In this document: piece after piece, positions 1-7,830 of the stretch
Position numbering within the stretch: the first letter of the stretch is position 1
Layout: the number at the start of each line of letters is the position of its first letter
Position numbers and translations under genes: made by a program
Notes under the pieces: generated by a model
The model's database searches: none
Told to the model about the DNA's origin: nothing
Seen by the model: only the letters and a program-made list of their open reading frames with translations
From: an uncultured Eubacteriales bacterium
GTDB lineage: Bacteria; Bacillota; Clostridia; Lachnospirales; Anaerotignaceae
Direction of reading: 5' to 3'
Length of the DNA stretch: 19,062 nt
Assembly (NCBI GenBank): GCA_900546215.1
Contig: URCD01000042.1
Span: 1-19,062 of the forward strand

Positions 1-2
1 TA

Positions 3-1814
3 GCTCAATTTATTTTTACTAACATTGAAGCGGTAGTTTTTATATCGTTTACTTCATTTATGCTGCTTCCTGTGCCGTTTTTCAGTGTAATAAGCTATTC
101 TGCCAAAACCAGAAAAACGGTTAAAGCCCTGAGCATTTTATCAAGAGCTTTTCTCGTACTATACATAATTAATTTGCTTTTATATGTGACAGGAACAAGC
201 GACTTCATATTTACAGTAACAGCAGAGCATTTACTGTTAGTAATAAGTATTATAGTTTCTTTAAAATATGTTATTAAAGAGTCTGTTGAACCGTCTAATT
301 TTGAAGGAAGGTTTGCCGCGTTTTCAATAGTATCATTTGCTGTATTTGGTATAATAGGCATCGCAGTATTCTATATAAATCCTGCCTATGACAGAACCGT
401 GATGTTTTGTATTGGACTTGCAATATCCATATCCGCGCTGTTTGTCTCAATGCTTAAAAGAATACTTTATGTAATCGACGCCTATTTAAAAACAGCCGAT
501 TATAGAAATCTTGCCTTTAAGGACCCAATGACAAAGCTATTTAACAGGAACGGATTTCAGCGTAAGACCGGTGCCCTTCTGCCGTATATAGAAAAGCACC
601 AAATACCTGTAGGCATACTTATGATAGATGTTGACTTATTTAAGCAGTATAATGATAATTTTGGGCATTATAGCGGAGACAGCTGTCTAGTAAAAATATC
701 TGATGCCATATCCGCCTCATTGAGATGTGAAACTGACATTGCCTGCCGTTTCGGCGGTGAGGAATTTATGGTGTTTTTATATGATACGGATATATATGGT
801 TCAATAAAGGTCGCAGAAAATATAAGGACTAATATTGAAAGTCTAAAAATAAAGGCGCCTGACGGCTCTCCATCCGAATATGTAACCGTCAGTATAGGAG
901 TATCAAGCGGAACAATAACAACGTCTAATGGGCTTGACATATTAAAGACAGAAGCTGATGAGGAGCTTTATAACGCTAAGAAACGAGGCAGAAACATAAC
1001 CGCTTATAGGGATAATGGCGATGAAGGTCTGCTTGAACGCAGTATTGAAAGCCTAAAGCTGGTATATGAAAACAGTCCTTATGCATTTTCCCTGATAAGA
1101 ATGGAAACTGTAGATGATAAGCCTGTTGATTTTACTTTTATTTATGCCAATCAAGCTCTTGCTGATGTCGAAAAAATACCGCTTGATTCAATAATAGGCC
1201 ATAAATACCATGAAATATTTAAAAATGCTGATGACAGTATCTTAAATATGTACTATGAAACCTCGACAACAGGAGAAAAAAATTCTTTCCATGCATTTAG
1301 CCCTGAAACCGGAAAATATCTGAAGATAGACTGCTTTAAATTTTCTGATGGCTACTGCGGCTGTATGCTGACAGATGATTCTGACGTGCATTATATGTCT
1401 AAATTAACAAGCAGCGAGTTGAACAATGTATTAAAGGTTGTATCCGGAGGAATTATTGTTACAGATAATAACTTCGAGAATTCACGCATACGTTTTATTA
1501 ATCAGTCTTTACTTGAATCACTTGGATATTCCAGCTATTTGGAATACCGCAGCCTTCATCCGTCAAATCAGTCGTTAATTTCTGAAATCCATCCGGATGA
1601 CATAGAGATTTGTAAAGAGGCATATAAGTCATATGCTGAAAATGCAATCACCAGTAATTTAATAAGGATAAAGGACAAATGGGGAAATTATAAATATTTT
1701 TCACTTAATGGAAAGTTACTTATTGATGAAAATGAAAACGATTATATATTATTTATAATATTTGATATAGGCAGCTCAATAAAAAAAATTCAAGACAAAA
1801 ATAAGGGCTTATAA
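3..1814 (+). CDS. Membrane diguanylate cyclase (GGDEF) with C-terminal PAS-like domains, 5' partial
   Basis: Predicted to make cyclic di-GMP from two GTP at the inner face of the membrane. The frame is open from base 3 with no stop before the first ATG at 60, and hydrophobic coding continues through that ATG, so the gene starts outside the window. Numbering from the ATG at 60: residues 1-145 hold several membrane segments resembling the end of a 7TM sensory domain. The GGDEF domain covers about 150-320, with the metal site IDVDLFKQYND and active-site GGEEF at 232-236. Two PAS-like regions follow (about 325-435 and 450-575, ending in DIGSS). The canonical inhibitory RxxD five residues before GGEEF reads CETD, with Arg one place earlier, so product inhibition may be absent. 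PAS domains placed after GGDEF are less usual than before it. GGEEF is a functional signature in this family; activity is inferred. Confidence 0.88.
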   Translation, partial: AQFIFTNIEAVVFISFTSFMLLPVPFFSVISYSAKTRKTVKALSILSRAFLVLYIINLLLYVTGTSDFIFTVTAEHLLLVISIIVSLKYVIKESVEPSNFEGRFAAFSIVSFAVFGIIGIAVFYINPAYDRTVMFCIGLAISISALFVSMLKRILYVIDAYLKTADYRNLAFKDPMTKLFNRNGFQRKTGALLPYIEKHQIPVGILMIDVDLFKQYNDNFGHYSGDSCLVKISDAISASLRCETDIACRFGGEEFMVFLYDTDIYGSIKVAENIRTNIESLKIKAPDGSPSEYVTVSIGVSSGTITTSNGLDILKTEADEELYNAKKRGRNITAYRDNGDEGLLERSIESLKLVYENSPYAFSLIRMETVDDKPVDFTFIYANQALADVEKIPLDSIIGHKYHEIFKNADDSILNMYYETSTTGEKNSFHAFSPETGKYLKIDCFKFSDGYCGCMLTDDSDVHYMSKLTSSELNNVLKVVSGGIIVTDNNFENSRIRFINQSLLESLGYSSYLEYRSLHPSNQSLISEIHPDDIEICKEAYKSYAENAITSNLIRIKDKWGNYKYFSLNGKLLIDENENDYILFIIFDIGSSIKKIQDKNKGL

Positions 1815-1828
1815 AAGCCCTTATTTTT
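1797..1828. terminator. Bidirectional intrinsic terminator between converging operons
   Basis: A perfect 14-bp inverted repeat: AAAAATAAGGGCTT at 1797-1810 and its complement at 1815-1828, with a 4-base loop. A/T runs on both outer sides give each strand a U-tract, so it can end the diguanylate cyclase gene (+) and the ABC permease gene (-, stop at 1847). The TAA stop of the cyclase gene (1812-1814) lies inside the loop. Confidence 0.9.
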
Positions 1829-1846
1829 ATATCTATTTAAACAATC

Positions 1847-2656
1847 TTATTCGAGATTGAGTTTCTTAGTAAGCAGATGTTTTGTTATAAGAAAATATAC
1901 AACTGCCTGAATAACAAAGAAAAGTATAATTATCATCAGTCCTACATTAACGGTCTGAACTTCATTAAGTCCTGAGAATAATGTTCTGAACAATGTATCT
2001 CCAAGCGGTGAATTGCCGGCGCTTATTACAACTGCCATTACAACGTTATTAACAAGTATGCTGATGCCTATATAGGCACCTACTGCGCTAAGTACCTTAT
2101 GTTTATTTGAAAGCTGTCCTATTGCCATTGAAAGATATATACTGAGAACTTCTGAAATTCCTACTGCAAGTATCAATACAACCGTTTCTACAGCAGATAA
2201 CATAAAGTGATTAATATGCAGCTGTTTTAACAGCTCTCCAAATTCTGACATAATAAGAGTGAAGTCGCCAGATTGCAGAAATACTATAAAGAACGATAAA
2301 ATTCCGATAAGCACACTCAGTATGCTCCATACTACTATTACAATCAGTTTACTCCAAATAAGCTTTGAAACACTTACCGGGAGTGTGAACATAAGATATC
2401 CTTCACGTCCAAGCAGGTTTTTATAAAACCTTTGTATCATCATTATAAATGTTACAACGCATATCGCCATTATAAGCGCTCCGAAAATTGTAGGTACCAT
2501 TGCAGTAAGTATATTGAGCGCAAGACTGTCCAAGCTGTTTAAATTAAATGCAAGAAAAAGCCTCTGTATGAATGCTACTACTATAAGAGCTCCATATAAT
2601 GGCAGAAATATTCTTCCTGTTGCCTGAAACTCATATTTCAGTAATTTTTTTAACAT
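1847..2656 (-). CDS. ABC-2 type transporter permease
   Basis: Membrane subunit of an ABC transporter, 269 residues. It is very hydrophobic, with about six predicted membrane segments (roughly residues 17-35, 45-75, 103-130, 155-180, 187-210 and 240-262) and a basic start (MLKKLLKYEF), as in ABC-2 type exporters. It has no signal peptide or binding-protein features. The ATG overlaps the end of the ATPase gene by 7 bp, with GGAGG seven bases before it (2664-2668 on the + strand), so translation is probably coupled. It is the last gene of the regulator-ATPase-permease operon. The substrate cannot be read from the sequence. In related YtrA-controlled modules the transporter is often linked to cell-wall-active peptides, but that is only an analogy here. 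Confidence 0.85.
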   Translation of the reverse strand: MLKKLLKYEFQATGRIFLPLYGALIVVAFIQRLFLAFNLNSLDSLALNILTAMVPTIFGALIMAICVVTFIMMIQRFYKNLLGREGYLMFTLPVSVSKLIWSKLIVIVVWSILSVLIGILSFFIVFLQSGDFTLIMSEFGELLKQLHINHFMLSAVETVVLILAVGISEVLSIYLSMAIGQLSNKHKVLSAVGAYIGISILVNNVVMAVVISAGNSPLGDTLFRTLFSGLNEVQTVNVGLMIIILFFVIQAVVYFLITKHLLTKKLNLE

Positions 2657-3351
2657 TTGAATACCTCCCTGAAATATCCGTCAACGGATTTGCCCTCTTT
2701 CTCCCTGATATTATCAATAGTCTCATGGAGAACTATGTTTCCGTTATTTATAAAAACTGCCTCGTCAAGAACCTTTTCTATATCCGATATAAGATGTGTT
2801 GATATAACGACACTGGCGTCCGGATTATAAGTAGTTATAATTGTGTTCAGAATATAGTCCCTGGCAGCGGGGTCAACGCCGCCTATCGGTTCATCAAGAA
2901 GATAAAGCTTTGCATTTCTGCTCATTACAAGGATTAACTGAACCTTCTCCTTATTTCCTTTTGAAAGCGCCTTAAGTCTGTCACTCTCGCTTATATTAAG
3001 CCTGCTGAGCATATCCCTTGCCTTTGCGTCATCAAAGTTACTGTAGAAATCGGAAAACATCTTCATCATATCAGATACCTTCATCCAGTCCGGGAGATAT
3101 GTCTTATCCGGCAGGTAGGAAACTGCTAAATGGCTTTCAGTGCCTATTGGCATTCCATCAACAAATATCTGTCCTGAATCCGGTGTAAGAAGTCCGTTTA
3201 TAAGCTTTATAAGTGTGGTCTTTCCACTTCCGTTTGGTCCTAAAAGACCAATTATTTTTCCTCTTTCCAGCTTAAGGCTGATATCATTAAGGGCAGGCTT
3301 TTTGCCATAGCTTTTGTTTACTCCCTTTACCTCAAGTACAAATTCTGTCAT
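2650..3351 (-). CDS. ABC transporter ATP-binding protein (YtrB/BcrA-like)
   Basis: Cytoplasmic ATPase of 233 residues that would power the permease encoded next to it. Walker A is GPNGSGKT at 38-45. The signature motif is LSKGN at 129-133 in place of LSGGQ. Walker B is LYLLDEP ending near 155, with the D-loop GGVDP, and the switch His sits in VVISTHLISD. The usual Q-loop glutamine is replaced: the segment reads YLPDK (79-83). With the degenerate signature this marks the divergent subgroup found beside YtrA-type regulators. The ATG overlaps the TGA of the regulator gene in an ATGA junction, with GGAGG upstream, and the 3' end overlaps the permease start. Function as an export-type ATPase is confident; the substrate is unknown. 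Confidence 0.92.
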   Translation of the reverse strand: MTEFVLEVKGVNKSYGKKPALNDISLKLERGKIIGLLGPNGSGKTTLIKLINGLLTPDSGQIFVDGMPIGTESHLAVSYLPDKTYLPDWMKVSDMMKMFSDFYSNFDDAKARDMLSRLNISESDRLKALSKGNKEKVQLILVMSRNAKLYLLDEPIGGVDPAARDYILNTIITTYNPDASVVISTHLISDIEKVLDEAVFINNGNIVLHETIDNIREKEGKSVDGYFREVFKC

Positions 3352-3722
3352 TTATTCTCCCCTCCCTCAACTGCCTTTTTAAAGGCATCTAATGTTTGCT
3401 CAGGCGTAAATCCGAGCTTTTTCATACTTTCGATAAAACTGTTGATATTTTCTGACGCTATAGCGTCTCTTACAGACTCAATCATAGTATTGTCCTCCGT
3501 GATGTATCTTCCGCTTGTTCTCTTTGAATATACGAGACCTTCTCTTTCAAGATCTGATAAAGCCCTCTGCATTGTGTTTGGATTAACTCCTGCCTCTTCC
3601 GCTAAATCTCTGACTGACGGCAGCTTTTCACCTGAAAGCCAAGTCCCAGAAATTATACCTAATTTTATATGCTCCACCAGTTGTGAATATATCGGCCTGT
3701 CTTCTTTTAAAGACCATATCAT
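3348..3722 (-). CDS. GntR-family transcriptional regulator, YtrA subfamily
   Basis: A DNA-binding repressor of 124 residues. The N-terminal winged helix covers about 1-75 (IYSQLVEHIKLGIISG, then SVRDLAEEAGVNPNTMQRAL, then LEREGLVYSKRTSGRYI). Only a short helical tail of about 50 residues follows instead of a large effector domain, which is the YtrA arrangement. I chose the ATG at 3722 because AGGAGG lies just before it (3731-3736 on the + strand); the frame runs 54 bases further to another ATG, but that stretch has no ribosome site and covers the operator. It is the first gene of the operon and probably controls the ABC transporter and itself through the palindrome just upstream. The inducing signal is unknown. 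Confidence 0.9.
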   Translation of the reverse strand: MIWSLKEDRPIYSQLVEHIKLGIISGTWLSGEKLPSVRDLAEEAGVNPNTMQRALSDLEREGLVYSKRTSGRYITEDNTMIESVRDAIASENINSFIESMKKLGFTPEQTLDAFKKAVEGGENK

Positions 3723-3747
3723 GGTATCCCTCCTCCTGTTGTACTTC

Positions 3748-3767
3748 TGTATTAAGTACTTAATACA
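3748..3767. promoter_or_regulatory. 20-bp perfect palindrome, likely operator of the YtrA-type regulator
   Basis: The half-site TGTATTAAGT is followed directly by its exact complement, giving a 20-bp perfect palindrome. It abuts the -10 box and covers the expected transcription start, the position for an autorepressor site. It has the GT...AC ends common in GntR-family operators (family knowledge). Binding by this regulator is inferred. Confidence 0.75.
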
Positions 3768-3795
3768 ATTATACAAAATACATTCTATTTGTCAA
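3768..3795 (-). promoter_or_regulatory. Consensus sigma-A promoter of the ytrA-ABC operon
   Basis: Reading the - strand, a perfect -35 TTGACA (3795-3790) and a perfect -10 TATAAT (3773-3768) are separated by 16 bases. It lies between the dapL terminator and the regulator gene, facing that gene. A promoter this strong with an operator next to it suggests repression as the main control. Confidence 0.88.
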
Positions 3796-3807
3796 GAGAT
3801 ATTTTTT

Positions 3808-3848
3808 AAAAAAATAAAAAACCTTCATTTTTTTCAAAATGAAGGTTT
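3808..3848 (-). terminator. Intrinsic terminator after dapL
   Basis: Inverted repeat AAACCTTCATTTT (3819-3831) and complement (3836-3848) with a 4-base loop. On the - strand it is followed by a T-rich run (A-run at 3808-3818 on the + strand). It lies just after the dapL stop at 3856 and ends the pyrG-dapF-dapL transcript before the ytrA promoter. Confidence 0.9.
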
Positions 3849-3855
3849 AATTTAT

Positions 3856-5037
3856 TTAAAGCAGCTTTCTCAGTCTTTCTATTGCCTCTTCTGTATTTTC
3901 CCTGCTTCCAAACGAAGTAAGACGGAAGTATCCTTCTCCCTCGTCACCAAAACCAGCACCAGGTGTTCCGCCTACCTGGGCATTTTCGAGCAGCCAGTCA
4001 AAGAATTTCCAAGAATCCATTCCGTTAGGACATTTAAGCCAAATATATGGAGAACATTTACCACCTGAGAACCAAATTCCCTTTTCCGTAAGAAGGTCGG
4101 CAATCAGCTTTGCATTGCCCATATAGTATGCAATGTTATCCATTGCTTCTTTAAATCCCTGCTCCGACAGAGCAGCCTCGGCAGCCCTCTGTATTACATA
4201 CGGAACGCCGTTAAACTTTGTAGCCTGTCTTCTTGCCCACAGCTTCTGCAGTGATTTTTCTCCAATTACAAGTTCTTTAGGAAACACCGTCCATGAACAT
4301 CTCGTACCCGTAAAGCCTGCCATCTTTGAAAAGCTGCATATTTCAACAGCGCATTCTCTGGCACCCTCAACAGCATAAATTGAGTGTGGATAATCACCGT
4401 TAATAAAAGACTCATAGGCGGAATCAAAAATAATAAGCGAGCCGCTTTCCTTAGCATATTTAACCCATAGGCTAAGCTGTTCCTTATTATATGTTGCTCC
4501 GGTAGGATTATTAGGTGAGCAAAGATAAATTATATATGGCTTTTTAGCAAGTCCGTCCGGCATTGGAAGGAAATTGTTTTCTATATTAGCTGGAAGAAGT
4601 TCTATATTCCTACCGCTCATTATATTGCTGTCCATATATACCGGATAAACGGGATCTGGTATAAGTATATCGTTATCGCCAAGAATGTCTACAATATTTC
4701 CGCAGTCGCTTTTAGCTCCATCGCTTACAAAAACTTCATCAGAATCAATTTTAACTCCGTATCTTCCGTAATGCGTCGATATTGCTTCCCTCAAAAAATC
4801 ATATCCGTATTCAGGCGGATAACCTCTAAATGTGTCTTTAGAAGCCATTTCATCAACAGCCTTATGCATTGCATCTATAACTGTTTTTGTAAGAGGAAGA
4901 GTTACATCCCCTATACTAAGCTTTATAACCTTTTTATCGGGATGTTCCGCAGTATACTTATTTATCCTTTTAGCCGTTTCAGAAAAAAGGTAGCTTTCTT
5001 TAAGGTTATCGTAGTTATCGTTAATCTTTATATTCAT
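3856..5037 (-). CDS. dapL: LL-diaminopimelate aminotransferase
   Basis: A pyridoxal-phosphate enzyme of 393 residues that converts tetrahydrodipicolinate directly to LL-diaminopimelate with glutamate as amino donor, bypassing the acylated intermediates of the DapD/C/E route. Features are the N-terminal NYDNLKESYLF typical of DapL, IGDVTLPL, YPPEYGYDFLREAI, the PNNPTGATY segment, and SFSKMAGFTGTR with the PLP lysine at 238. The C-terminus is GEGYFRLTSFGSREN. The length matches bacterial DapL proteins. I chose the ATG at 5037 because AGGGAG lies nine bases before it and the DapL pattern begins there; an in-frame ATG 18 bases upstream lacks a good site. The start lies inside the last codons of dapF (17-bp overlap), so the two steps of meso-diaminopimelate synthesis are probably translationally coupled. 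Confidence 0.95.
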   Translation of the reverse strand: MNIKINDNYDNLKESYLFSETAKRINKYTAEHPDKKVIKLSIGDVTLPLTKTVIDAMHKAVDEMASKDTFRGYPPEYGYDFLREAISTHYGRYGVKIDSDEVFVSDGAKSDCGNIVDILGDNDILIPDPVYPVYMDSNIMSGRNIELLPANIENNFLPMPDGLAKKPYIIYLCSPNNPTGATYNKEQLSLWVKYAKESGSLIIFDSAYESFINGDYPHSIYAVEGARECAVEICSFSKMAGFTGTRCSWTVFPKELVIGEKSLQKLWARRQATKFNGVPYVIQRAAEAALSEQGFKEAMDNIAYYMGNAKLIADLLTEKGIWFSGGKCSPYIWLKCPNGMDSWKFFDWLLENAQVGGTPGAGFGDEGEGYFRLTSFGSRENTEEAIERLRKLL

Positions 5038-5872
5038 ATTCAAACACTCCCTCATATGCTGTCTCTGCTTTTCCAGTCATAAACACCGTTCCGTCTGTAC
5101 AGTATCTTATAACCAAGTCTCCGCCAATCAGATGAACCGTTACGTCCGTATCCTGTTTGCATATTTTGTTCAGACATGCCGCAACCACTGTAGCGCATGT
5201 ACCTGTTCCGCAGGCATACGTCTCTCCGCTGCCTCTTTCCCAAACTCTCATCTGAAGAGTCTTTTCGTCGATAACCTTAACAAACTCCGTATTCACTCTG
5301 TCTGGAAAAATGGTCAGGTTTTCAAAGCTTGGTCCGATTTTTTCCAAGTCAAGTCCGTCAACGTCATCAACAAAGCACACCGCATGCGGGTTACCCATAG
5401 AAACCGCCGTCAGATTATATTTCTTTCCATCAACTATCACAGGTCTGTTTATCATAATATTGGGTGACAAAACAGGGATTTTTTCAGGGTCCAATATAGC
5501 CTTGCCCATATCAACGCAAACTGTATCAACTTTTCCGTTAACAACATTAAGCTTAAGCTTTTTAATTCCGCTTAATGTATCCACAGTAATCTCTGTTTTG
5601 TTAACGATGCCCTTATCATAGAGATATTTTCCAACACATCTAATACCATTGCCGCACATTTTTGCTTCACTTCCGTCGGCGTTAAATATTCTCATTTTAG
5701 CATCAGCAGCATCGGAGCTGCAAATCATAATAAGCCCGTCCGAGCCGACGGAAAAATGTCTTGGTGATACAGCAATAGAAATTTCTTCGGGTTTTTCAAG
5801 CTCTTTGTCCATGCAGTTGACATAGACATAATCGTTTCCAATGCCATGCATTTTCGTGAAATTAAATTTCAT
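5021..5872 (-). CDS. dapF: Diaminopimelate epimerase
   Basis: Converts LL-diaminopimelate to the meso form used for peptidoglycan cross-links and as the lysine precursor. It is cytoplasmic, cofactor-independent and 283 residues long, a normal size. The fold opens with FTKMHGIGNDYVYV. Both catalytic cysteines are present: Cys73 in ADGSEAKMCGNGIRC and Cys221 in GSGETYACGTGTC. The ribosome site is GGGGGA about eight bases before the ATG. It lies 51 bp after pyrG with no terminator between, and overlaps dapL by 17 bp, so all three are probably one transcript. The product of DapL is the substrate of DapF, although dapF comes first in the operon. Confidence 0.96.
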   Translation of the reverse strand: MKFNFTKMHGIGNDYVYVNCMDKELEKPEEISIAVSPRHFSVGSDGLIMICSSDAADAKMRIFNADGSEAKMCGNGIRCVGKYLYDKGIVNKTEITVDTLSGIKKLKLNVVNGKVDTVCVDMGKAILDPEKIPVLSPNIMINRPVIVDGKKYNLTAVSMGNPHAVCFVDDVDGLDLEKIGPSFENLTIFPDRVNTEFVKVIDEKTLQMRVWERGSGETYACGTGTCATVVAACLNKICKQDTDVTVHLIGGDLVIRYCTDGTVFMTGKAETAYEGVFEYEYKD

Positions 5873-5923
5873 ATATAGTCCCCCGTTCTGTCAAATATTA
5901 TGTCGTGCTGAATAACAATATTT

Positions 5924-7519
5924 TTAGTGATTTAAAGCAGCCTTTACAAGTCCAACAAAAAGTGCCTGCGCTCTGTTAGGTCGGCTTTTAAACTCAGGAT
6001 GATACTGAACTCCAACATAAAAATCATTTTCAGGTATCTCAACAGTTTCAACTATTCTTCCGTCAGGTGACGTTCCGCTTATAACAAGGCCTTTTTCCTG
6101 CATAAGGTCTCTATAATCGTTATTAAATTCATAACGGTGGCGGTGTCTTTCATATATAAGGTCGGATTTATAGCAGTCGTACATCTTTGTCCCCTCTTTA
6201 ACCTTGCAGGGATATGCACCAAGCCTCATTGTTCCGCCCTTTGCTATTTCATTGTTCTGGTCAGGCATAAAGTCGATTACCTTGTTGGCTGTATCCTCGT
6301 CAAATTCGCCTGAATTTGCGTCTGTAATACCGCATACATATCTTGCGAACTCAATAACAGCAATTTGCATGCCAAGACAAATACCAAGCATTGGAAGGTT
6401 ATTTGTACGGCAGTAATTTGCAGCGGCGATTTTTCCCTCGATACCTCTGTTGCCAAAGCCTCCAGGTACAACTATACCAGAGCATTTTCCCAAAATATCC
6501 GATACATTAGCGCTTGTAATTGTCTCAGAATCAATCCATTCAATTTCAACGTATGCACCGTTTTCATATCCTGCGTGCCTTAAAGCCTCAGCCACTGACA
6601 AATAAGCGTCATGAAGCTGTACGTATTTTCCGACGATACCTATTCTTACTTCTCTTTTTCTTGCTTTAATTCTATCTACCATGTTTTCCCATTCAGCAAG
6701 ATCAGGAGCGGGAGCATTTATTCCAAGCTCACGGCACACAATATTTGAGAAGCCGCTCTTTTCAAGCATAAGCGGAGCCTCATAAAGAATAGGAATAGTT
6801 ATATTTTCAATAACACAGTCTAATTTTACATTGCAGAACATTGCAATTTTTTTGAATATGGACTCCTCAAGCGGTTCATCACATCTGAGAACTATTATAT
6901 TAGGATTTATCCCCATACCCTGAAGTTCCTTTACAGAATGCTGCGTAGGTTTAGATTTATGCTCCTCAGAGCCTCTTATATAAGGAACCAATGTTACATG
7001 AATATAAAGAGAGTTTTCCCTTCCAACCTCTATCCCAACCTGTCGGATTGCCTCAAGGAACGGCTGGCTTTCTATATCACCTGTTGTACCGCCGATCTCA
7101 GTTATTACAACATCAGCGTCAGTCTTTTGTGCAACGCCGTAAATAAACTCCTTAATTACGTTTGTAACATGCGGAATTACCTGTACAGTTTCTCCAAGGT
7201 ATTCTCCTCTTCTTTCCTTATTAAGAACGTTCCAGTATACCTTGCCCGTTGTGAGGTTAGAATACTTGTTCAAGTCCTCGTCAATAAATCTCTCATAGTG
7301 TCCCAGGTCAAGGTCTGTTTCCGCCCCGTCATCAGTAACAAACACCTCTCCATGCTGATAGGGGCTCATTGTACCAGGGTCAACATTTATATATGGGTCA
7401 AGCTTCTGTGCGGCAACCTTTAATCCCCTTGCCTTAAGAAGTCTTCCCAGCGATGCGGCTGTAATGCCCTTTCCCAATCCTGACACAACGCCTCCGGTAA
7501 CAAAAATAAACTTTGCCAT
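5924..7519 (-). CDS. pyrG: CTP synthase (glutamine-hydrolysing)
   Basis: Makes CTP from UTP and ATP, taking the amino group from glutamine. It has 531 residues, the usual length. The N-terminal synthetase domain begins FVTGGVVSGLGKG (glycine loop 9-18) and covers about 1-270. The C-terminal class I glutamine amidotransferase covers about 295-531, with catalytic Cys381 in LGICLGMQ, and His507 and Glu509 in QYHPEF. I chose the ATG at 7519 because GGAGG lies nine bases upstream and the family sequence starts there; the frame runs 72 bases further upstream, but that part is AT-rich leader. It is first in the operon with dapF and dapL and is divergent from the glutamine synthetase cluster. The long leader contains a terminator-like hairpin, so premature termination may control it. 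Confidence 0.97.
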   Translation of the reverse strand: MAKFIFVTGGVVSGLGKGITAASLGRLLKARGLKVAAQKLDPYINVDPGTMSPYQHGEVFVTDDGAETDLDLGHYERFIDEDLNKYSNLTTGKVYWNVLNKERRGEYLGETVQVIPHVTNVIKEFIYGVAQKTDADVVITEIGGTTGDIESQPFLEAIRQVGIEVGRENSLYIHVTLVPYIRGSEEHKSKPTQHSVKELQGMGINPNIIVLRCDEPLEESIFKKIAMFCNVKLDCVIENITIPILYEAPLMLEKSGFSNIVCRELGINAPAPDLAEWENMVDRIKARKREVRIGIVGKYVQLHDAYLSVAEALRHAGYENGAYVEIEWIDSETITSANVSDILGKCSGIVVPGGFGNRGIEGKIAAANYCRTNNLPMLGICLGMQIAVIEFARYVCGITDANSGEFDEDTANKVIDFMPDQNNEIAKGGTMRLGAYPCKVKEGTKMYDCYKSDLIYERHRHRYEFNNDYRDLMQEKGLVISGTSPDGRIVETVEIPENDFYVGVQYHPEFKSRPNRAQALFVGLVKAALNH

Positions 7520-7650
7520 AATAATAATCCTCCAAATATCCTTGAAAAAACTGATATATAAATGTACATAAAAAAGCTGTTTCAAAACCACAATTAAATT
7601 AAAACATAATTATAGTTTTAAAACAATAGATAAAAATGTTTTTCTCAATA

Positions 7651-7704
7651 AAAGGGCACTCATCCTGTATGAGTAATATAACCTGTATAGGATGAATGCC
7701 CTTG
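7651..7704 (-). promoter_or_regulatory. Leader hairpin with alternative fold upstream of pyrG (putative attenuator)
   Basis: On the - strand a long imperfect stem pairs 7701-7684 with 7671-7654 (core GGGCA and TCATCCT with complements, one mismatch, some G-U pairs) and is followed by TTTTATT, a modest U-tract. A second perfect 6-bp hairpin, ACTCAT/ATGAGT (7674-7669 with 7663-7658, loop ACAGG), uses part of the same 3' arm, so the two cannot form together. That is the layout of a terminator and antiterminator. The transcript does not obviously begin with the GGG run used by the classical reiterative-initiation control of pyrG. The signal is unknown. Confidence 0.55.
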
Positions 7705-7718
7705 TCCTTCATTAAAAT

Positions 7719-7747
7719 AGATTAGCACTACAAGTTGTTACTGTCAA
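7719..7747 (-). promoter_or_regulatory. Probable pyrG operon promoter
   Basis: On the - strand, a perfect -35 TTGACA (7747-7742), 17 bases, and an extended -10 TGC-TAATCT (7727-7719). Transcription would start near 7712 and give a leader of about 190 nt before pyrG. The core matches the divergent glnN promoter almost exactly. The -10 hexamer itself is weak, so the TGn extension probably matters. Confidence 0.65.
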
Positions 7748-7801
7748 TACACCGTATAACAAATTCTTGTAAAAAAACTGAAAATTTTTTAAATATAGCT
7801 A

Positions 7802-7830
7802 TTGACAACGCTTTAAAGTAATGCTAAACT
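7802..7830 (+). promoter_or_regulatory. Probable glnN (glutamine synthetase) promoter
   Basis: A perfect -35 TTGACA (7802-7807), 17 bases, and an extended -10 TGC-TAAACT (7822-7830). The expected start is near 7837, so the terminator hairpin begins only about 10 bases into the RNA. An inverted repeat overlaps the -10 and start site. Confidence 0.72.

Noticed and set aside
3723..3776. Upstream extension of the ytrA-like gene
   Set aside because: It would cover the operator and the start site; AGGAGG supports the ATG at 3722.
3442..4068. 208-codon + strand open frame antisense to the ytrA-like gene and dapL
   Set aside because: Crosses two genes, a promoter and a terminator on the other strand; composition and lack of a ribosome site mark it as a shadow.
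7520..7591. Upstream extension of pyrG to an earlier ATG
   Set aside because: AT-rich leader sequence with no family match; GGAGG points to the ATG at 7519.
7592..7620. Second pyrG promoter with TATAAT in the AT-rich leader
   Set aside because: The -10 looks perfect but no acceptable -35 lies 16-18 bases upstream in this AT-rich stretch.
7735..7762. TTGTTA / TAACAA and TGTCA / TAACA inverted repeats near the pyrG -35, considered as GlnR or TnrA sites
   Set aside because: The spacing is 16 or 10 bases, not the 7 of the known TGTNA-N7-TNACA site, and half-sites this AT-rich arise by chance.
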